Source of the DNA: Acridotheres tristis
Lineage: Eukaryota > Chordata > Aves > Passeriformes > Sturnidae
Reading direction: 5' to 3'
DNA length: 64,000 bases
NCBI GenBank assembly: GCA_037013685.1
Contig: CM072884.1
Span: 108,055,548 to 108,119,547, forward strand
Shown here: positions 1-12,832 of the stretch, in pieces
Position numbering within the stretch: the stretch's first letter is position 1
Layout of the letters: each line of letters starts with the position of its first letter
Position numbers and translations under genes: made by a program
The notes under the pieces: generated by a model
The model's input: only the letters and a program-made list of their open reading frames with translations
The model's database searches: none
What the model was told of the DNA's origin: nothing

Positions 1-2327
1 CAGCATGACATGGCTTTTTGATGTAAAAGACAGACATCAATAAGGGATTTTCTAAGAAATGCTTCTTATTCTGAACTGTTTTTCCTGATGCTGTGAATAT
101 CAGAGCTAATCTCTTCATAAATGCTGCAAATGATTTTTTTTTCAGAATTGAGAAATTTGAGAAGAATCTGGAGCAAGGTTGAGATGGGGCTGTTGTTTGC
201 AAGCTGTAATGAAATAATGGTACCAGCCCAAGATGTGACTCTACAGGCCGGCAGTGACCTCACCAGAGATTCATCTCCTTTAACTGCACATGTATCCAAG
301 TAGAACATCTCACCCAGGCTGGGTTCTTTTGAGTGAACCTCTGTCTGTGGCAGTTGGGAAAAAATTCCTCAAATGAGGACACTTAGCTCACACTTAACAT
401 CTTGCACAAATTCTGACTATCTTTAAATTTATATATTGGAAATGTTTATTATTGGAAATGTTTGCACCTACTCGTTTCCTGCTCTTCTACTGATAATTGA
501 AAAACAATAATTAACAATTTACCATGTATAAGGGAAAAATACTAACTCCCTCATAAAAATTGAATTTTGGGTTTTACCTCCAGATCCTGTTTTCATCTTG
601 CTTTTGTGTATCTTAAAGGAGAGAAGTAAAACATGACAGACAGAAATACTCCAGATCTCAAAACACCCTTAGATCACTGGTGTTTTTTTCCTTTTCCCTT
701 TTCTTGCCTTCTATTATCATTACTTGCCAGATCCGGGGTCTTATTATCCCTTTCCTCTCCTAGCCAGATTCTGGGCATGAGCACAGAGCATGGATCAGTG
801 TCTGAATATTTCCTCGCAGCTCAGCAGCCTGGCTGGCTCCCATGCATGGAGAAATTTGGATTTCCCAGCAGTTTGGTGCTGTGATTTTTCACATTTGTCT
901 TTCAGGCAGTTCCTCATCTCAGGCCTAATGTGCCCAGCCAGGCATGGAGCTGAGGACAGGCACACCAGGAGATGAGCAGGGAACCTGGTGCCTGTCAGAG
1001 AAAACCTTCAAGGCTTTGTTCTCCAGGGCTCTAAAAATCCAACACCAACAAATCTGAGGGTGCTGCCCTGTCCCCACACCCAGCTCCCCGAGGCTGGTGG
1101 GCAGCAGTGTGATTTTTGAATGTTGGGGGGAAAAAACAACAGAAACTTGCTTGACAACAAGCAGAAACCCGCAGGAATTAATCGAGAAATAAAATGCTCG
1201 AGACATTTTTGTCACATGCATCTAGCTTGTTTCCTAATTCCTAACAGTCTATTTTTTTCTTCCACAAAGTCAAAGTTTCTGGCATACTCCTCAGTCTGAC
1301 AATGCTACAATGACTTTTTTTAAGGACATCTCCCTCTGGAATATTTGTGTGTGTGGTTTCTTTGTTCTGTGAGCAGAATATGCCTGCCAGCGAGACAGAA
1401 TCTCATTTAGTTACAAAATAGACTGATTCTCTTAATGAAGTTGTGGATCTGCTCTGCAGATGAGGATCTCCTCAGCTTCTCTCTGTAGGACAATTATGGT
1501 TTGTTTTAAAAGTACAGAAATTCTCTGAGGCATCAGTTCCTTCAGTTTTTTATCAGGTTTTGTTGAATTATATATTTTTTTTAATGCAGTGCCACAAACT
1601 GGCCCTGCATTCAGTCCTGAGAGAAGGGCTTTAGTTTTTGGGGGGATGTTTTAGTCTTCATTGATCACATTGCTATTCTGCAGGGGTTTGCTTGAGCAGT
1701 CAGAACTGAGTTGTGTCACTTGAGCATGCATTTTAAATTAAGATGGGGTCATTCTCTTCTGTGTTTGATAATTATCAGTTGCTTGAAGCATACAAGAAGA
1801 TGTGTTCAGACAGGTAGGTTTGAGTTTTCTGGTGATGAAAATTGCACATATCTTAAAACTTATTAGGCCATGCAATTAAACACTTGTTCATTTTTGTTTA
1901 TGCCCTGTAGGTGTATTTTTATGCTGTATGGCTCTTCCTGTAAAGACGAATGTGACAATCATTCACAGAGGCATTTATTCTTGTTTTCTCATATGAATTC
2001 AGCTCCTCTTCCTGAGTTTAAGCTTAAATTTTTTTTAAACTACTAAACTGCTTCTGCTGGTAGTTCTGGCCAAACCATTTGCCTCTTACCATTGTGCACA
2101 TATTCCATCAGGCATTTGCAAAGCTGAAGGTGCTCTGGAGAGGCAGAACATCCCATCTCATTACATCCATGCCACATATGTATCCCACCAGTTTGAAAAT
2201 CTATCCCTCTTTGGCCCTTTCAGTGTATTTGCATTAGAGTTAGAGCTGATGTTTTCATTCTGAGCAGGAGTGCCACAGGACCCAGGCAGGCCTGGCAGAG
2301 TGCTGAGCTAAGCACAGGGTTTACATA
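1..2327. other. Unique non-coding sequence, no gene seen
   Basis: Only short open frames occur on both strands. None has recognisable protein similarity or convincing splice context. Several T-rich runs are present. I recognise no repeat family here. It is probably intergenic or intronic. Confidence 0.6.
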
Positions 2328-2485
2328 ATGTGTCAATCCCTGCCCTCAAAAGCTTGTGAGCCAAATAAACAGGACCAAGAGCAGGAGGAAAGAACAGAGG
2401 TGAAGTGACAGGTCAAGGTCACCCAGCAGAAGCCTGTGAGAGCAGTGGGACCAGAGCAGAGGTTTCCTGAGCCCTAGGAGAATCC
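2328..2485 (+). repeat. Ancient MIR-like amniote SINE fragment
   Basis: The stretch reads as a diverged copy of the old amniote SINE whose body runs 'tccctgcc..aaagctt', then a gap, then 'aggtgaagtgac' and 'caaggtcacccagcag', then 'agcctgtg..agcagtgggacc' and a 'cctgagccctag' tail. The order and spacing of these blocks match the MIR-like family as I know it. The tRNA-derived head with A and B boxes is not recognisable, so this is a 3' part. Divergence is high, which fits an insertion older than birds. A database alignment has not been run. Confidence 0.55.
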
Positions 2486-4663
2486 CTGTTGCACAGTGTG
2501 GGGTATTTTATGGAGAGTATCCATAGGCTCTGAGGATTCAATTATTTTTTTGTTGCCTTCCCTCTGCTGCCCTTACATGTGACCAGAGGCAGCTGTGGTG
2601 CTGGCTACTGCCAAAGTAGTAAATAGAGTCTTTTATCCCCACTGAAAGGAGAGTGAATGATGTAATTTGGCTTCCCTTCCCTCCTGCTGACTGCCAAGAC
2701 ATTATTTCTGTATCAGTGCACATGGCCATTTGGCACCAAAACAGGACCCCTCTCTTTGTGGGAGTGGAGGCAGGATGTTAATTCTTTTTGATGTACCAGT
2801 AACGTATCTGGAGCCGTGCAGCCGTGTTTCTTTCAGGAGGCAACTGGCTCCCAGTGCTCCCTAACAAAAAGGAGTGTGGGCTCCTTTCCCTGCATGTGCA
2901 GAGCCCGAGGAGGTGACCACACACCTCCTGCAGTGCCACCCTGCTGGCCACAGCTCAATTGTGTTGTGTGCTTTGGGCTCCAATGGGACAGTGAGGCTGT
3001 TTGTGCTGCTCATTGGGGTGGTTCTGCTCCACAGCACCTCTGAATCAATTCATTAAACTTCTTTGTTCTACAGCCTATACATTTAAGTGGTGTTCCTTTT
3101 GAAGGCTGGAAAAAGAATTCAGACACTGTGCAACATAGGAAGTCATATGGCACCCACAAGGCTGTACTTCTGCCTAGTCTGCCTCTGTCTTCCAACCATA
3201 TGAAAATATTCTTACTCCAGTGGCTTTACATCAGGTCATTAACTTTGGTTTATTGCCTGTGAAGACAGTTCTGTGAACTTTCCTTCTGGATTTTTGTGAA
3301 TAGGAACAAGTTGCTGAAAAGGGTGGGGAAGAGCAGTTGCCTTCTGATGCCAGTCCAGATTTATGTGTTTGGCTTGCCTAAGACCTGGAATTACTCTGTT
3401 TCCTCCTTGAGACTTCCTGCACCTCACACTGCATGAGGTGAGGGTATCAGATAATCTTTTTTTTCCGCTCTTAGGAAAACATAAGAAAGTCCTGGACGAA
3501 ACAATGCCAGCAAAGCTGCTAAAACCAGTAGGCAAATGATAGTGGGTGCCTTTTTCATCCTGTGTCTGTCTCTGTAAGGAAAGGAAGTGGTTGCTTTCAT
3601 TCAGGTAGAAGACACCTAACAAAGTACGAAAATCTGCAGTCTCAGGATAAAAAACAAGCAAACAAAAAAAAAAAAAGAGCACGATTCTGCCTCAGTTTGA
3701 ACTGGCTGAAAGAGTACTTGCAGAATATCCATCACAACACACATGGAAATTCGCAGAGTGAGGGAACAAGCTGGTCTAGAGCCTTTTCCCAGCCCTGTTC
3801 CTCCAACCAGGACAGAATCAACAAGGCATGATTTTTAACTGCACATTAATTATAAGCTTGACAGTTCTCTCATTTTCACTGCATTTCCAACTTACCTAAG
3901 TTGCCAGAGGCAGCTCACATGTCTGCTCACAGGAGTGCTGTGAATGAATGGTTCAAGGTTTTCATGGCCTCTGTGAGCTGACAGAGGCTCGTTCCTTACT
4001 TTGGTGTTTGTCAGTCAGAGTAAAGATACAGATTGGACATGCCTGCATCTGTAGCATCCAGACTCTCCAGTGGTTATGTTCATTGCTCCCCACTCAAGGG
4101 TAAATCCAGTGAATACTTGGGGCATCCAGAAGTGAGTCTGGCACTGGAGAGCAGAGGTAGCTGAGAGGACCCCAGTTTCAGTCTTTCCATGTGGATGATT
4201 CTGGCCAAAAACGCCTGGTGCTGGTGCCCAGGGGCAGCCCAGTCACTAAAATGGACTCTTTGGTGTATGACTGCCCTTTATCTCATCCTGCCATGGTATT
4301 GCTCCCAGTCCCATCACTCCCTCTTCCTTACACCAGTGCCATGGGACTGAACTGCAGAGGTGCAGGTGGGCAGCACAGAGAGCAATGCAGCAGAGCCTCA
4401 GCCTTTTCTTATCGTGCAGGATGAAACCTGTTCAGGCAGAGGGCTGGATTTGTCCCTTCATGAACAGAGAGAAACACTTTCCTACTTCTCTCCCCACTCA
4501 CCCAGCCCTGCCCCCAAATCCCCTGGTCGCACCATCTATATCCACGTCTCACACAAGTCTTTTATTCCCTGAGTGACTTCTCTTGCCTTCTCCCGTTTCC
4601 ATTGAGAAAATGCTTCTTTAAAGAATTTTTCTCAAGAGAAGAAATGTTTGGCTAGAAGACAAG
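2486..4663. other. Unique non-coding sequence, no gene seen
   Basis: The longest open frame is a minus-strand frame of 147 codons at 3239-3682. It has no family resemblance that I recognise and crosses T- and A-rich runs. No repeat family is recognised. Confidence 0.55.
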
Positions 4664-4693
4664 TGTTTGTGTGTATGTGTGTGTGTGTGTGTT
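4664..4693 (+). repeat. (GT)n microsatellite
   Basis: An interrupted GT dinucleotide tract of about 30 bp, broken by one TT and one TA step. It is a simple repeat that is likely to vary in length. Confidence 0.9.
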
Positions 4694-7600
4694 TATTTTT
4701 CCAGTAGTAGGATCAACAGCCAGTCACAGCTGATCTGATACAGGACGGCTCCAACTCAGACTTCTTGATTCCACCTTGGAAAAAGTTCTTGGTCCATGGT
4801 GAATGTAGAGTTTTGTCACTTAGAGGTGAAGCTGCTCCCTCTGAGATAAGGAACTGTGTTCAGAGGAGAGCCACAGAGGATCAGGCTTTTGCTTCTGCTG
4901 TTTCCAAAGGAAGGAGTGCAGCAGATGTGAGGGGCTGTCCCATCATGTTTTGCTGCCACCCTGGCCATTAATATCCTCTTTGGGAGTAGTCTGGCTATCA
5001 GTGGGATACTAATGCCTTCAGTCACTGCCTGCTTTGTGGGTGCCTATATCTCAGCATGTGTGGGCAAACAAAGCAGCTGAGGAAAGGGTGGCCCCAGAAT
5101 TCCTCTCTGCTTCCACTGGAATTGCTTTTGGCCAGTGTGGCACTACCAGCTTGTCAAGTGCCCGTCTCTGGCACTGTGGGCACAGAGCTCAGCAATTCAG
5201 CCTCTCACTGGCCTCTCATTCCTGACTGTCAGCTCCGGGTCTCTGGCTGTGTCCCTCTCACAGAATTGTCCATGGTAATCACTCAGCCAAGCTTCCTGCT
5301 GGCTTGTCCAAACAGGTTTTTATCCTGTCAAAAATGCATGGATACTCTGTTAATTTGATAATTCGCTGAGGCAGGATCTTATGCAATACCATCCATAACA
5401 GCTGTTTTCCTTAACGTCTTTTGCTGCACAGTGAAACTTCTGAGTGACAGCAGAAGATCTAAATCCTGCCTTCCCTAGAAATGAAGGTGAGACTCAAGCA
5501 CCACTCATGTTAGATTCAGCAACGGAATTAATGACAAGAACCAGAGGTTGTGGAAAAGATCTTTACAACCAATACAATCTTGCACTGAGGAAAATATTGA
5601 ATTTTGGATTGGGGGCAACTGCAAGTTTTGGAAGATAAAGGATGAGTTGGTTCAAACATCATACCTCCAGGATAGTCCTCAGCCTCTGAACTTCATTTGG
5701 CACTGATTAAAATAACAGAGAATTCTGTGACAAGTCTGGAAACTCCTGAGATATGGACTCAAGGAGGAAGATTCACATCTGCAATCCAGAACTGGAGCCA
5801 GACAGAACCTGTGGAGAAGAGCCTTCTCCTGTACGGGAATGTTTACATGCACTTCTTCCTGAGTTACCTCTGATGCTGAGGCAGTCAGTAATAGTTGGCT
5901 TTTATTTCCAGGACTAAACTCGCTCTCCCTGCTAATGTTTCTGTGGAGGAGACGCCCAAGGGCCTGTTGTGAGCCCTGCCTGCTTCTGTGTTTGGGGCAG
6001 AAAACAATATGCAGAGGGTCTGCTCTGTCCTCTCTGCCAAAGACAGGATGTCCTCAGTCACTTGTGTGTCACACTGTGTGTGTGTGTCCCCAATATCTTA
6101 GCTCTAAACCCCTCCACAGTTCATTGGAAACACTCAAACTCCCTATCTTCAGGGTTAGCCACTTGGCTGTGTCTTCACTGACATCCTAAAAACAAAGTTC
6201 CACAGCCCTGTGGATCTCTTAAGCTGGAGCTTTGTTTCCAGCATCTCTGCCATAGTCAGAAATGATCCTAAGTGCAACAGCATGGCGCTGTAACAAATGA
6301 TACGATTATTCCTGCATACAACACTGTTTCAAAGACAGTAATTTTATCAGCCAGTGCATTTCGGTGGAATTTATTTCCCCTCTCCTGTTATTCATTTACT
6401 TCTCTTCTTTTCATTGCAATAAAACTGAAGAGAGGGGTGAAAATCTGGATGTCAGTTCAAAATGTTGTAGTAAATAATTCACAGTAGTATAAGGAGAATT
6501 TGCTTTCTGTTGACTGCAGCTCATGCAGGGCATTGCATGCAGCTCAGCCCGGATAAACATGGTCAGCTATGGATACACAAATTTAAAGTCTGTCTGTCTT
6601 CAGCCTTGTCTGATGTTATATAGGCTATATGAAAACTAGTGCCACGCATTGACCCAGAGTGGGGTAATGGATGGTACAGCTGGCTGAAGTAAACAGAGAA
6701 TGGTTATTGTTTTCATCTCAGCCCCTTTCCTCCTTCACTGCTTTTGTCACCGAGAAAAGGCAGAGAAGTGAAATGTGAAACCTTCCAGTTGCCTACATCT
6801 GTTAACCAATTTATTGTTTTTAAGGTAGAGGAAATGGGAGGGTAGAAAAGGTGAAGGTAGGAGTATGTCTTAATCTATGGGAGAGCCAGGTCAGCAAATA
6901 AATGTAATCATTCTTGGAGTCAGTGCAATCTGTGTCAGTCACGTTAACCTGTTGAACCAATGACCCGTGGCTCCCACCTGGAGTGTGGCTGGAAATAATA
7001 GTTCTAACAAAGCCCAGGACTGCAGATGGAGCACAGACTTCCTGAGGCTGCAAACAGTGATTGAAAACTATCTGGATTAAGGAAACTAAAACCAACCAAA
7101 CAAATGGGAAAACAGCAACCTCAGTCTCTGCAGCTGGTTGACAGAACATTAATTCAGATACCATTCAAAACATTAATCTTTACTTAGTTTCCAAATCTGA
7201 GCTGAAGCAGACAGGCTACAGTTACTGGATTTAGTATCGTAACTTGTGCTTTTTAAAGTTGCTTTTAATCTTTTTGATCCATGACAGGGTAAAATATCAG
7301 GGTGTGTCAGATCTGGCAGCTCTGCAATGGATAATCTGGCTTGTAAATGCATTGCTTTGGATTACCCAATGGGCCAGGGAGAAAAAGGTGTTGGTTTAGA
7401 GGGGCTCAGGCTATTAATTACATTTAATATAATGGTCTGCTGAGTACAGTGGTTGCACAGTGATGAGAGAAGGAGGAGTTGGGGGGAATCTTTCTGCTTC
7501 TATTCCATACTTCTTAAATGATAACGCACAAATTGTCATGCTGCACCACGCACGCTGTGTGTTTATTATTGTTTAGATACTGACCTTGCAAAGTATGGCT

Positions 7601-10600
7601 CATGAGTGTGGATGATTTGAAAATAATGACTCTGACATTATATGACCTTTAGGTACATTGACAGCCACTCCAGACTACATGCTATTTTCTGAATAAAAGA
7701 ATTTTTAATTTTTCTGGGGAAGTCTATTGATGGAAGAGCTTTAAATGTAATAAAGCCAGAGTTATAGTCAAAGCGACAGCCCTTGTTGTGGAACACGCTG
7801 TAGGGGACATGAGATGATTTCTGTGCATGATAATGCATTTGCTTTTAAATGCCATCACTAGATTGATAATTATAGAATTCTTCATATTGTGCCTGGCAGG
7901 GTGTCAAGGCTGAATCTTCCCAGTCTGTAAGAGTGGGAGATAGAAAAGTGTGCTGTGAACCAGAGAGTTCAGTCACTTTATGCATGAAGCTGCTAAATGT
8001 ACTTAAGATGTTACAAGAGAGAGACTTTAGTCTTTTCTTTTCAGAGTCAGTAAAAACCTGATGCTTTATTCACACTGAGTATTGGCAGGAAGGCTTTTAG
8101 GAGCTCTTTGTTGCCAGCAATCCATAGGCGACCACCACACAGAGCCTGTCCTCCCAGTTTGGTTAGGTACGTGGCAATTGGTTTAATTTCTTGTATCCAG
8201 CTTCTACTTCTGCCATTTTTAGAGGCACGGGGATGCTTGAAAATCCTTTCTTTTCACGTTCAAAATACAGAGAAATAACAGGGAGGAGGACAGAGCACCT
8301 GGAGCATCATGATCTGTAGCACTCAGTATCTGCAGCAGTCAGAGGATCAAAAAGAGGACAGACTCTGCTGGTCGTGTTCAAATACCAACTTCCTTAATCA
8401 CCTTATTCTGAATAAAATAATAGGTGGAAATTTTAAGAACACCATGATCTAGGGAGTGATAAATGAAACAAAAAAAAGGGGGAATGAATTAATAATTGGG
8501 TTTTGTGTATTGGATACACTGAAAATCATGGTTGCAATTGTCCAGACACAATCAATGTCATCAGCACAGCTCCCTTTGCTGATTGCAAACCCTCAGTGTG
8601 TTTGCTGCTGTGTACCACAGGCAAATGTGGTTGAAGCCTTGTGAATTCTGCTGGTGAAGAGTGGGATTTTTAAAGTGCCTTAGTGATTAAATATGCCAGT
8701 GTTGACTCACAGTGAGATATCTGCTTTTAAGCAGGTAAAAAGGAAATTAATCAAAAATGAAAGCCCTTTTTTGGGTGGACAAGCTGTCTGTGAATGCTTA
8801 GATAAATATGATGAATGGTTTCTGTAAGAAAAAGAGAGGGGAATGCTATTAAAGATATAAATATATTTTATCTGGCCTTTAAAATACAGTATCTTGATTT
8901 TCTTTCATTTCAAGATTTTTTTTTTCCTTAAAGAATTGTCTCGATTTTTGAAGGAGCTCTAAACACTAATAACAACTCAGCATTTCTTTATTCATCAAAT
9001 AAAACATTTCCACGTTTATCTAAAATTTTCTTTCTCATTCCCCACCCACAGTGCCTCAAATTGGGAACTGAACCAAAAATGCATTATTCATCCAGACCTT
9101 TTCAAAATTCCTTCGGTGGTCATCCAAAGACCCTGAAAAGGGCAGAGCACACTGTGAGGGTTCGCTGAGGATCTTCCTTCCCAGTCTGGTGAGGAGATCG
9201 TGCTCACAATGTGAAAAGCCAGATGCCCATGTGTAAGTCACTGGCTGCAGGGACAATGAGTGCCAGAAGGAGAAGGTGGCAGCTTGCCTGAGCCTTCTCT
9301 GGAGCTGTTGAGAGCCAGCAAAGAAAAAAATAAGTGTGCACCCCTCATTTCTCAGCAGCAAAAAAACAACCCAAGAGGAATCGAGGCAGGAGAACTGAAA
9401 ATTCAGCAGAAAAAGAATGAGGAGGATGATAAATAGAGAAAAAAGGCACATCCTCCACACTAAACAGAAGTGAGGAAACAGAAAGCAGCCTGTTGGCACT
9501 GTGTGCCAGGGCACATAGGTGGGGACATGAATGACAGGGAGCCTGGGAATTGTATCTGCAGCAGGAGATGTCGAGCTGGACAGTGGAAAATCTGCCTGAC
9601 TGACCAAGACCAATTCCTGCCAGGAATCCCTGTGGGACGAGCTCCTTGGCAGCCTGTGCAGAAAATGTTTTGGGAAGTCATGAAGGCAGAATGCAACGAA
9701 CACACAAGAGCAGTGCTGAAAATGTTTTTCTGTGCTCAGAGCACGTTCGTTCCTTTGTGCTGCCCCATGAATGGAGCGTTTGCTGATAAAGGAAACGCCC
9801 TCGCTGTGCTCTGCTTCTATTTCTAGTTCTGAGTTAAAAATTCTTCTCTTAGGAGGATCCCTCTGTGTTGTGCAGGTGTGTGGGAAATTCTGAGCATTTT
9901 AATGACACTACATCTTATTTCAGTTAGAGAAGTCTGGGGGAAAATTTCTAAATTCAAACAGAGAACTTCAAAAATGACATGATTTTGAAGAGCTCTGAAT
10001 TCTAGAGGTATGCAAATAAATTTTTTTCCAGTTCCTTGGCAAGTGTAAAACATCATCTCCAGCTGATGATATTTTTAGCAAATATAATTTTTTTGGGGGT
10101 GAAAATGAAACCAGCAATTTTGCAGTCAAAACCTGTTACAAAACACCAATAAAAATGTGCATTTCTTTCCAAATGAGAAGCTGCTTATAATATGAAAAGT
10201 AAAATGTTTTGTTTTAAAATATTAAAATGGACCTTGTTATGGAGTGCAATATTTTATTGAAACTGAGATGAATGAGCAAACATTTCAGTGTCCCAGCATC
10301 TGCATTTTTTCATGGAAATGAAATTTCAAGTATTAGCTTTGCCAAGTTCCTTTCAGCTTCCATTGGATGTGACTGATTGATGTTTATTAAAGCAAGCTAA
10401 TTATTTATGTACATAAATATGGAATTTGCAATATAATATCAGTTTATGGGTTTGTAGTGATTTCTAAACATGAGTAATAAAAGACCAGGGGTGCACTGTA
10501 GCTCCTTACATGAGCTGCAAGAGCTCCATAGGTACACCAGGTAAGGGAATACAGCAGAGTGAAAACACTTCAGATTTTTATTATGGCAAGTTTGCTTACT

Positions 10601-11714
10601 GACATCATCACAGTTATATCAAACAGCTGTTGATCTCATGAAGCACTGAACTGTTCAGTTTTTCTTGGTTCTCTTATTATTCACCTTCCTATAATGCTGG
10701 CTTGGTTTTGCAGGCAGTGTTATTTTCATACATCAGTCTCTTCCACAAAGCAAAATGTAAAAAACATGACACATTTTCCCTGGCACTTCTGCTCCCACTC
10801 TCACTTTTCCTTTTTTAATTGATAGATGTCTCCTAAATTGCTAAATCAGGAGTACAGACTGCCATCTTTCTCTGCTGGTAGGATAGGTGGAGCTGAGCTG
10901 TCCACACCAAGGACACCATCAGGTAAGAGGGCCTGTGAGTGACCAAAACCTTGTTCCAAAGCCTCTTGTGACTGATGGTTGTGTCTCCTGGTGTCTAATT
11001 TGTCATAAGATCTGACTGAAGTTTATCCCTACAGCTGTAAGTTTCCTACCATCTGCTCCTTCAATTCTTCTTCCTCCATTTCTCTCACTCTCTGATGTGT
11101 AACAATGTGCTCTAACATGTGCTGGTTTTAAACATACCCACTCCCACGGCAGCACTATGAGAATTTGACTCTTTACCAGCCCTCCTTTCTTCACAGTTCT
11201 GAAGGAGTATTTTTTTTTTTCAAACTTTTATATCTATGTTAAATTTGGTTGAAATCATCCAATATTTAAGAGCAAAAAATAGTTTGGCATAGGAAACAAT
11301 CTGAGTGCCAGACACACATTCCTATAGGCATTCATATCCAAACATATGCAGCACGAAACAAGGATAACACATCTCAGAGGCACCACATTCTGTATAAGTC
11401 AACACTTCTGGAGATATCAAACATCTCTGTGAATACTGAAAAAGTTTAGGTTTCTTGTACCTTAGCAGTTTCCTTATGATAAGCTCATTGTGATGATGCA
11501 GGCAAGTGTTAAAGAAATGAAGTCAATGACTCTGTGATGAACCCTTTGATAAAGCACACTTGAAAGTTCCCTCCCCAAAAATATGTGAAGATATTAAGTA
11601 GTGAGGTAGAAGGGTCGAGTTCATCTCATGGACTGATATCTGATTAAAAGACAGGAAATAAATCTGAGTGTAAAGGCTCTGCTATCACAGCAGAGAAAAT
11701 GCTGCAAGAGGTGA
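4694..11714. other. Long unique non-coding stretch
   Basis: No exon, RNA gene or clear repeat is recognised across 7 kb. The longest open frame in the window, 215 codons on the minus strand at 9056-9703, lies here and is treated as a finding because nothing supports it as a gene. 10060-10480 is strongly AT-rich and holds an 18-bp perfect palindrome. A few words around 4858-4884 resemble CR1 but the match does not extend. Confidence 0.55.
10402..10419. repeat. Perfect 18-bp AT-rich palindrome
   Basis: The sequence TATTTATGTACATAAATA equals its own reverse complement. It sits in an AT-rich block. Its function is unknown. It could be a dimeric transcription-factor site or chance in AT-rich DNA. 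Confidence 0.8.
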
Positions 11715-12712
11715 CCACTGAGATCTGTGCTGGAGCTTGTGCTCTCCAGTGTATTAGTAAATGATCTGGAAAGGAGAACAAAGAGGAAAAGAGAAGCCTT
11801 TGCTGAAGAGTAATAAAAACTAAAATTGACTGTGAAGACTTCCAGGAGGATGGCTGAGTGATGGGCAATAAAACAGCAGGTGAAATTATCTTTCGATCAG
11901 CTGAAAACCTGATACACATGGAGAAAAACAGCCCCACCTATACATAAAGAGTGACAACTCCCACATGAGATACTGTTATTCAAGGACAGAACAGCGAAAG
12001 TCGCTCTGCGTTGTAAGTGGCTCACTGTTCCAGGGCATTTCTACAAAGTGCCACAGATTTTTAATAGAGAAAGAGAAAAGAAAGAAAAAACAGGAAAAAA
12101 ACCCAAACATGAAAGGAAAGTAAAGCATATCTGTAAGTCAGCAAGCAAAGCAGTGATGCATTGAAATATTACAGTTCCAGTCTTGTCCTCTCTGGTACCA
12201 AAAAGTAACCAACAGAAGTACTGTTGTTATGAAATAGTTTCTGCACAATGAGAAGCTAAATACACTAGTTATTTTCCATAAAGAAAAAAGATGAGATGCA
12301 TAGTGATTTCAAAACATATAGGTGATGCTGAAAAGAGAAAGAGAAATTATTTCTTGTATCCCAAAAGGAATGATTTTCAAATTAAACCATCCAACTAAGG
12401 TTTGGAAAGAAAGAAGAGACAGAGTTTTCCACGCAGTGCATAATTAAACAGCATAGCTTACTGCCACAGGGTGTTGTGGAAGCCAAGAGTATAAATTAAC
12501 AAAGCAATTAGACAAGCTCACAGATGAAAACTCCATGCCTGGTTGCTAAACATCAAGATGCTAATCCACTTCAGGCCTAAAAAGTCCCTGTTTCTCACTT
12601 GCTCTGCTCTGGTATTTTGTTCTCAAGCTGCTGTTCCAGCTTGACTCTAGACATAGGATTCAGGGGTAGATGGACTTCTGGTTTGGCCTGAAAGCCTCCC
12701 TTATGCTCTTAA
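11715..12712 (+). mobile_element. Ancient CR1 LINE 3' portion (decayed)
   Basis: A diverged CR1-type non-LTR retrotransposon in sense orientation. Blocks appear in the order of the element. First comes the end of the reverse-transcriptase region ('gatctgtgctgg..gtgctc', 'ttagtaaatgatctgga', giving a VNDL-like motif). Next is the 'ggatggctgagtgatgggcaat' block, then 'cagtgcataattaaacag', 'cacagggtgttgtggaagcc' and 'gggtagatggacttctggt'. It closes with 'ttatgctctta', the expected 3' terminus of the old amniote CR1 type. Many frameshifts and stops make it non-functional. The 5' part is absent, as in most CR1 copies. High divergence suggests an insertion predating modern birds. Confidence 0.75.
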
Positions 12713-12717
12713 TTGCA

Positions 12718-12832
12718 ACTCAGAGAAAAGGAGGTGAGATAATCAAGGTCACTTTTGATACGGCCATGAGAAGTGAAACTAGAACTCAAAAAGTCCTATT
12801 TTCTTAACCCACCGACATGCAGCTTCTTTTTT
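12718..12832 (+). repeat. MIR-like SINE tail next to ancient CR1
   Basis: Starts a few bases after the CR1 3' end. The blocks 'gaggtgagataatcaaggtcac', 'gaaactagaactca', 'agtcctattttcttaaccca' and 'cgacatgcagcttc' follow the order of the 3' half of an ancient amniote MIR-like SINE. The copy is diverged and lacks the tRNA-like head. The call rests on remembered family structure. Confidence 0.5.

Noticed and set aside
4858..4884. Short CR1-like word (gttcagaggagagccacagag)
   Set aside because: Only about 25 bp resemble CR1 and neither flank continues the element.
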